Positions 52,120-56,565 of a DNA stretch of 56,565 nt are shown here, piece by piece; the first letter of the stretch is position 1; the number at the start of each line of letters is the position of its first letter. Made by a program: the position numbers and the translations under genes. Origin of the DNA: an uncultured Ruminococcus sp. (GTDB lineage: Bacteria > Bacillota > Clostridia > Oscillospirales > Ruminococcaceae); NCBI GenBank assembly GCA_934463425.1, contig CAKSJP010000014.1, positions 1 through 56,565 of the forward strand. The letters run 5' to 3'. Under the pieces are notes generated by a model. The model did not search any database, was not told the DNA's origin, and was given only the letters and a program-made list of their open reading frames with translations.

Positions 52120-52165
52120 AATATTTCCTCCGTCAGAACTCTCCGGAAGTCTCCGAAAGGCTCTT

Positions 52166-53026
52166 TTATTTTACTTTTGCTTTCATTTTTGTGGAGAAGA
52201 ACTCCAAAATAACTACGGCGATCACCACCACATAAGTCAGAAAGCCCATTTCGTGCAGATTAAAGTAGAAGCTGCCTGCCATGAACAGCTGAAACCCGAT
52301 GCCGCCGGCTCCGGCTGCTGCGCCCATTGCGACGGCGTTGGTAAAGTTGATCTCAAACCGCATAAACGTCCATGCGACCATCCGGCTCATGGCTGACGGC
52401 ACGATCGCCTGAAATACGATCTGCCAAAAGCCTGCACCGCTGGCACGAAACGCTTCCAGTGTGCCTTCTTCCACTTCTTCAATTGACTCTGCATACACTT
52501 TTGTCAAATAAGCAAAGCTATGAAAGGTCAAGCCGATCACCGCGGCAACGCTGCCCAGACCGGCAGACACAGCAAAGATCAACACCCACAGTACAGTTGG
52601 CACAGCACGAACCAGTGCAACCACGCTCTTCACCACATCTGCGAGACGTGCGGGCGCAATGTTTCGGGCACAGAACAGTGCACAGAAAAATGCCAGCACT
52701 GCACCAAAAATAGTAGATAAAGTACCCAGACAAAACGTAATCAACAGCTGATAAAGTATATTTTGCATGGTATCCGTAGAAAGCCGCGGTTCCAGAAAAA
52801 CGGTTTTCATATTATGCAGCGTTGCAGCAACCGCTTCTCCAAACTGGATTTCTTTATAGTCGAATGACAAAAATGCATAAAGCGTTATCAGCAGCAGTAC
52901 GCCCATGAGGAGCTTCAACACAACAGCGCTTGGATTGACTGCACCGACCTTGATCTTTCCCTTTTTATTGCGCCGGATATGCGTCTGCGCGATGTGCTGC
53001 GACAAAATGGCAGCGGTGTTTTCCAT
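52166..53026 (-). CDS. phnE: Phosphonate ABC transporter permease PhnE (second)
   Basis: This 286-aa permease has about six TM helices and the ABC permease EAA-type loop around EEVEEGTLEAFRASGAGFWQ near 190. It forms the channel with the neighbouring permease. The start overlaps the first phnE stop as TAATG. Two unequal PhnE proteins in tandem are common in Firmicutes. Confidence 0.95.
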   Translation of the reverse strand: MENTAAILSQHIAQTHIRRNKKGKIKVGAVNPSAVVLKLLMGVLLLITLYAFLSFDYKEIQFGEAVAATLHNMKTVFLEPRLSTDTMQNILYQLLITFCLGTLSTIFGAVLAFFCALFCARNIAPARLADVVKSVVALVRAVPTVLWVLIFAVSAGLGSVAAVIGLTFHSFAYLTKVYAESIEEVEEGTLEAFRASGAGFWQIVFQAIVPSAMSRMVAWTFMRFEINFTNAVAMGAAAGAGGIGFQLFMAGSFYFNLHEMGFLTYVVVIAVVILEFFSTKMKAKVK

Positions 53027-53820
53027 TATAAAATCACCTTTCTTATCTGGTTGGAAGTCACTTCAATAAGAATTACCGTAACAATAATCAGCAGAACCAC
53101 CAGGCTCGCAGAACTGAAATCCAACCGCTTATAATACATATCAAACAAATAGCCGATGCCTGTTGCTGTGAGGATACCGATCAAAGTAGAACTGCGGATG
53201 TTTGTTTCAATCATATACAGCACCCACGTAATAATTCCGGGAAGCACTGACGGAATAATACCCTGAAAAACAGTCTGAATAAAATTCGCGCCAGAAGCCC
53301 GAAGTGCTTCTATGCATGACGCGCTGGCTTCATCTATTGTTTCAATAAAAGCGCGGGTCAGCATGCCGAACGTGGTAAAAAACAGGGCAAAGAAACCGGT
53401 CAGGATGTTCTGCCCAAAAGAGAACATCAGCAGCATTGCCCAGACAACATCGGGGACATTCCGGAAAAAGGCAGCCACGATCCGGACGATTCGATTTACA
53501 ACACCGTGAAACCCTGTTGCGCCAGAGCCGAAAAGACTGGTAAAAAAAGCGAAAATCGCGGCAAGCACTGTAACTGCCACAGAAAGCAGCACCGTTTCTA
53601 ACAGCTTATCCAGAATCTTCGGAAAACGCCGCACTGCCAGTGCATCCGGGATCAGGTTTTCACCGATCCAGAGAAACGCCTTCGGAAAAGAGACAAGTCC
53701 TTCCGATAAATGAAATTTTGTGATTGCAGACGAGAAAAAATAAATGACAAGCACCGCCAGGATCATCGCGGTATATGTCAGCTTTCGCTTCCGAAAGACC
53801 GATTGTATTTGTGCATTCAT
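53026..53820 (-). CDS. phnE: Phosphonate ABC transporter permease PhnE (first)
   Basis: This 264-aa permease has about six TM helices and the loop IDEASASCIEALRASGANFIQ near 165, where the ATPase docks. It overlaps phnC by 4 bp and the second phnE by 1 bp. It is similar to its partner in layout but clearly distinct in sequence, so the pair is an old duplication. Confidence 0.95.
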   Translation of the reverse strand: MNAQIQSVFRKRKLTYTAMILAVLVIYFFSSAITKFHLSEGLVSFPKAFLWIGENLIPDALAVRRFPKILDKLLETVLLSVAVTVLAAIFAFFTSLFGSGATGFHGVVNRIVRIVAAFFRNVPDVVWAMLLMFSFGQNILTGFFALFFTTFGMLTRAFIETIDEASASCIEALRASGANFIQTVFQGIIPSVLPGIITWVLYMIETNIRSSTLIGILTATGIGYLFDMYYKRLDFSSASLVVLLIIVTVILIEVTSNQIRKVIL

Positions 53821-54599
53821 ACGGCTTCTCCCTGCATATCCAGCATCAGATCCTTTGTGTTGGACTGATAAATTTCGTGGATTTTTTCCTGCGTCAAATC
53901 AGACGGCGAGCCGTCAAAAACTACTTTTCCGGCGGTAACACCCAGAATCCGCTGAGAATACTTTATCGCAACATCCACCTGGTGCAGGTTGACAATACAG
54001 GTGATCTTTCGTGTCTGATTGATCTGTGCCAGATGATCCATGATTGTTTTCGAAGCTTTGGGATCCAGGGAGGCGATCGGCTCATCACACAAGATCAGCT
54101 TCGGCTCCTGCATGATCGCACGAGCGATTCCCACACGCTGCTTCTGACCGCCGGACAGGGCATCGCATCGCTTATACGCCTGTTCTGCAAGCCCAAGTTC
54201 ACTCAGAATCGAAAATGCCTTTTCCTTTTCTGCTTCTGTATAATGTCCGATCATCCCGGAAAAGGTCGATTTTTGCCCCAATCTGCCGTGCAGCACATTT
54301 TCCATCACACTCAGACGATCTACCAGGTTATAGTGCTGAAAAATCATTCCGGTTTTGGTGCGAATCTGGCGCAGCTGGCTTTTTCCAAGCTGCATCACAT
54401 CTGCGCCATCGTAAATAATTTTTCCTTCTGTTGCATCAATCAACCGGTTGATGCATCGAAGAATCGTTGACTTTCCTGCCCCGGACGGGCCGATAATAGA
54501 TACAAACTCGCCCTCTTCTACCGAAAAGCTCAGATCATCCAGTGCTTTGGTGGTATGATGATATATTTTGCTGACATGCTGAAATTCTAATAATGGCAT
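53817..54599 (-). CDS. phnC: Phosphonate ABC transporter ATP-binding protein PhnC
   Basis: This 260-aa ATPase powers phosphonate uptake. It has Walker A GPSGAGKST near 37, the Q-loop IFQHYNLVDRLSV, signature LSGGQKQRVGIARA and LCDEPIASLDP. The start MPLLEFQHVSKIY at 54599 has AAGGAG 8 nt upstream; an earlier start would overlap the phnD stop and lacks this site. Confidence 0.96.
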   Translation of the reverse strand: MPLLEFQHVSKIYHHTTKALDDLSFSVEEGEFVSIIGPSGAGKSTILRCINRLIDATEGKIIYDGADVMQLGKSQLRQIRTKTGMIFQHYNLVDRLSVMENVLHGRLGQKSTFSGMIGHYTEAEKEKAFSILSELGLAEQAYKRCDALSGGQKQRVGIARAIMQEPKLILCDEPIASLDPKASKTIMDHLAQINQTRKITCIVNLHQVDVAIKYSQRILGVTAGKVVFDGSPSDLTQEKIHEIYQSNTKDLMLDMQGEAV

Positions 54600-54615
54600 G
54601 AAGATTACTCCTTTT

Positions 54616-55707
54616 TTAAGATTCCATGCTGCGAATCGGATCATACCAAGAATCTTCTACTGTCAGGAAGCACATCTCATCCGATTTTTTCTCATAGAGT
54701 CCCTGTTCGCCGGAATCTTTTGCATAAAAAATCATTGAGTCATTCGCAACCTCTTCAGAAGTAAACAAATCCTGAATTGCTTTTACATTTTCCGGACTGA
54801 GGGCATCTCCGTTATAGGCAAACGGCCCATTTAATACGGGGGTGGACTGGATCACGGTATATTTTGCGCCCTGAACGGTGTCAAAAGGTGCGCTTGCATC
54901 GTCATTGATTGCATAGACACTTCCCGCCTCATTGGGAGTGCCGTCTGTGCAGGTAGCATATGGCGCAAGTTCCAGATCACAAAATGCAGAAACATCTGAT
55001 TTTCCGGAAAGCAAATTGAAAGCAGAACCCTGATGAGAGCCGCCAAACAATACTTCAGAGAAAAATGCATCACTGCCGCCCTCCAGCAGGTCATCCACGA
55101 TCAGATTATCCGATGCAAAATGCTTGATAATGGTATTGGTCGGAACTTTAAAGCCGGAGGTCGAGCTATTGGATACAAATGACATTTTCTTGCCTTTGAT
55201 ATTATCGATGTTGTACTTGTCCCCGTCCTTATAATCTGCAGCATCGCCTTCATTTACCGCAAAGAAACTGTAGTACAACGCATCATCTAATGTTCCAGAT
55301 TCGCCAGACTGCACAAAAAGCGGATTGACTGCATCATTGGCTTCCTTTGCCTGGCAATATCCTTCACCGCCCATGCAGCAGCCAATCTGTGCCGTTCCAT
55401 TAGAAAGGGATTCGATTGCGATTGCGTAATCTGTTGTCAATTTCTGCTCCACTTTCTTTCCGGTTGCCTTTTCGATCAGTTTGCCAACTTCATCTCTAGC
55501 TGCCTGATAGTCCTCTGCAGACTCATTCGGATACCAAACAAGTGTAATCGTGTCTGAATAATTTCCCGTATTTTTCGCTGCTGCTTTATCCGATGAATTG
55601 CTTTCTGCAGGTGAACTGTCTGTCCCTGTGGAATTGGTACATCCTGTTGCAGCACTGCAAAGCAATGCAAAAGCCATAATTGCCGCCCATGTTCTCTTAG
55701 TTCTCAT
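54616..55707 (-). CDS. phnD: Phosphonate-binding lipoprotein PhnD
   Basis: This 363-aa solute-binding protein starts with a lipoprotein signal (RTKRTWAAIMAFALLCSAATGC), so it is cleaved before the lipobox Cys and lipid-anchored outside. A Ser/Asp-rich linker precedes the periplasmic-binding-type fold: ITLVWYPNESAEDYQAAR, MGGEGYCQAKEAND and SFVSNSSTSGFKVPTN. The Ser-Ser-Thr-Ser loop is the usual phosphonate-holding site. The ATG at 55707 has AAGGAG 9 nt upstream. It is the first gene of the phn operon. Confidence 0.94.
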   Translation of the reverse strand: MRTKRTWAAIMAFALLCSAATGCTNSTGTDSSPAESNSSDKAAAKNTGNYSDTITLVWYPNESAEDYQAARDEVGKLIEKATGKKVEQKLTTDYAIAIESLSNGTAQIGCCMGGEGYCQAKEANDAVNPLFVQSGESGTLDDALYYSFFAVNEGDAADYKDGDKYNIDNIKGKKMSFVSNSSTSGFKVPTNTIIKHFASDNLIVDDLLEGGSDAFFSEVLFGGSHQGSAFNLLSGKSDVSAFCDLELAPYATCTDGTPNEAGSVYAINDDASAPFDTVQGAKYTVIQSTPVLNGPFAYNGDALSPENVKAIQDLFTSEEVANDSMIFYAKDSGEQGLYEKKSDEMCFLTVEDSWYDPIRSMES

Positions 55708-55769
55708 TTGAAAAAACTCCTTTTTCATAATCTCAGAAATACAAACTCTCTTCGCAATTTCCATAATTC

Positions 55770-55855
55770 ATTATACAGTCTTTCTGTAAAGTGCACTAGC
55801 ATTGCCACGTGAAACTCTATAAAACAAACAAAAGAGACCTTTTCTTTTATGTAAA
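55770..55855 (-). promoter_or_regulatory. phn operon upstream region with possible Pho-type boxes
   Basis: A TATAAT (55775-55770) lies about 60 bp before phnD without a good -35 box, which suggests an activator. TTTACA on the minus strand occurs at 55790-55785 and 55855-55850, and TTTCAC at 55814-55809; these resemble Firmicute PhoP half-sites, but their spacing is irregular. Phosphate control is expected for such an operon; the boxes are weak evidence. Confidence 0.35.
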
Positions 55856-55909
55856 AGAATCTGCACATTTTTATGAAATGCGGCAACATGCGTTAATTCA
55901 AAGAAAAAA

Positions 55910-55939
55910 GGCGCACTTTTGAAATGACAAAAGTGCGCC
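55910..55939 (-). terminator. Terminator of the CBS-domain gene
   Basis: GGCGCACTTTTG and CAAAAGTGCGCC form a perfect 12-bp stem around a 6-nt loop, followed on the minus strand by six T. It separates the CBS gene from the phn operon. Confidence 0.9.
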
Positions 55940-55972
55940 CTTTATATAAAAAGCCTGAAAACATATGTATTC

Positions 55973-56386
55973 TTACAATTTAGCAAAATAACTGATCACG
56001 TCTTTTCGGGTAATGATTCCTACAAAAACGCCTCGATCATCAACTACCGGAACAAAGTTTTGATCCATGACACGCTGCAATAAATCATCCATAGTTGCAG
56101 AAATCCGAACCGGCGGATTAAAATCTAAACGCAGCAAATCAGCAACCGACTCATGTTCCAGAGAACGAATGTCTTTGGAAAGTGCTGTATTTTCCGGAGA
56201 TTTTCCTAGAATATTCCAAAGAAAATCTCCTTCTGTAATGGTCCCATGGTATAATCCGTTATGATCAATTACCGGAATCGCTGTATACTTATGATAATGC
56301 ATTTTCTCCAACCCCTGCCGCACAGAGTCCGTCGTATACAGAAAAGCAGTATCGCATTTTGGTTTAATTAAAAAAATAATATTCAC
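55973..56386 (-). CDS. Two-CBS-domain protein
   Basis: This 137-aa protein consists of two CBS domains. The first runs VRQGLEKMHYHKYTAIPVIDHNG and ends at TITEGDFLW; the second runs ATMDDLLQRVMDQNFVPVVD with GIITRKDVISYF at the end. CBS pairs bind adenosyl ligands and regulate partner proteins. I chose GTG at 56386, giving the family-like start NIIFLIKPKCDTAFLY; the ATG three codons earlier is too close to the GGTGG. The partner is unknown. It lies just after the 5S rRNA terminator. Confidence 0.88.
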   Translation of the reverse strand: MNIIFLIKPKCDTAFLYTTDSVRQGLEKMHYHKYTAIPVIDHNGLYHGTITEGDFLWNILGKSPENTALSKDIRSLEHESVADLLRLDFNPPVRISATMDDLLQRVMDQNFVPVVDDRGVFVGIITRKDVISYFAKL

Positions 56387-56417
56387 GAGAACCATTCCAC
56401 CTTTTCAACAAATAAAC

Positions 56418-56447
56418 AAAAAAGGTTCGTTCATAATGAACGAACCT
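56418..56447 (-). terminator. rRNA operon terminator
   Basis: AGGTTCGTTCA and TGAACGAACCT form an 11-bp stem with a 3-nt loop followed by six T on the minus strand, right after the 5S rRNA gene. Confidence 0.92.
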
Positions 56448-56457
56448 CAATCAATAA

Positions 56458-56565
56458 AGCCGGCATTGACCAATTTTCCCAGGTCGAAAAGACCAAGTAT
56501 CGTAGGCGCGAAAGAGCTTAACTGCCGTGTTCGGAATGGGAACGGGTGGGACCTCTTTGCCATAA
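56458..56565 (-). rRNA. rrf: 5S ribosomal RNA, 5' end outside window
   Basis: On the minus strand the universal 5S core is visible: GGCAAAGAGG, CCACCCGTTCCCATTCCGAA, CACGGCAGTTAAGCTC and the late AAATTGGTCAATGCCGGC. About 10 nt at the 5' end are cut by the window edge. An rRNA operon reading leftward is expected beyond 56565. Confidence 0.96.

Noticed and set aside
1..56565. tRNA genes, transposases, integrases or prophage genes
   Set aside because: I looked for tRNA clover-leaf cores (GGTTCGAATCC-like) and typical mobile-element proteins and found none.

Overview
The window looks like a chromosomal segment of a spore-forming, gut-type member of the Clostridia (Ruminococcaceae/Oscillospiraceae-like). 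The evidence is moderately GC-rich DNA with strong AGGAGG ribosome binding sites and TTGACA/TATAAT promoters, a spoIIAA-spoIIAB-sigF operon, the Firmicute gene orders tig-clpP-clpX and rplS-lepB-rbgA-rnhB-yraN, and the protein sequences themselves. I cannot name the species.

Positions 1-10102 hold a type I-C CRISPR-Cas locus transcribed leftward: cas3, then cas5c-cas8c-cas7c-cas4-cas1-cas2, then a leader and an array of at least 30 identical repeats that runs off the left edge. In the gap between cas3 and cas5c, on the opposite strand, lies what I consider the main discovery. It is a short transcription unit with a good promoter, one degenerate CRISPR repeat that keeps the exact 11-nt crRNA handle, and a pseudo-spacer. 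The first 16 nt of the pseudo-spacer match the -10/start-site region of the cas5c-cas2 promoter at 13 positions, with mismatches only at 6, 12 and 13. This has the form of a crRNA-like autorepressor of the cas operon.

Positions 10372-13650 hold three unrecognised membrane-protein genes behind a promoter with a 15-T run. Two of them are paralogues that share a zinc-ribbon/TM/Thr-rich half but carry unrelated ectodomains. Then follow a MATE transporter, an ABC-F ATPase, trpS, prs and ppa; a moxR-DUF58-transglutaminase-DUF308 operon with a PHP phosphatase (20.2-26.5 kb); and a thiazole-synthesis operon thiS-thiG-thiH-thiE/tenI-yczE without thiF (26.5-30.2 kb).

The leftward housekeeping block (30.3-42 kb) contains tig-clpP-clpX, the rplS-lepB-rbgA-rnhB-yraN-thrC-phosphoesterase string, and a radical-SAM pair. 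Next come the sporulation operon spoIIAA-spoIIAB-sigF, a group-2-like sigma factor and a divergent carD-like gene (42-45.2 kb).

Positions 45.3-55.8 kb carry a complete leftward phosphonate uptake and C-P lyase operon: phnD-C-E-E-G-H-I-J-K-M-L, a PHP phosphodiesterase in place of PhnP, and phnO. The right edge has a CBS-pair protein and the 3' part of a 5S rRNA gene, the tail of an rRNA operon that lies outside the window. No tRNA, transposase or prophage gene was seen.
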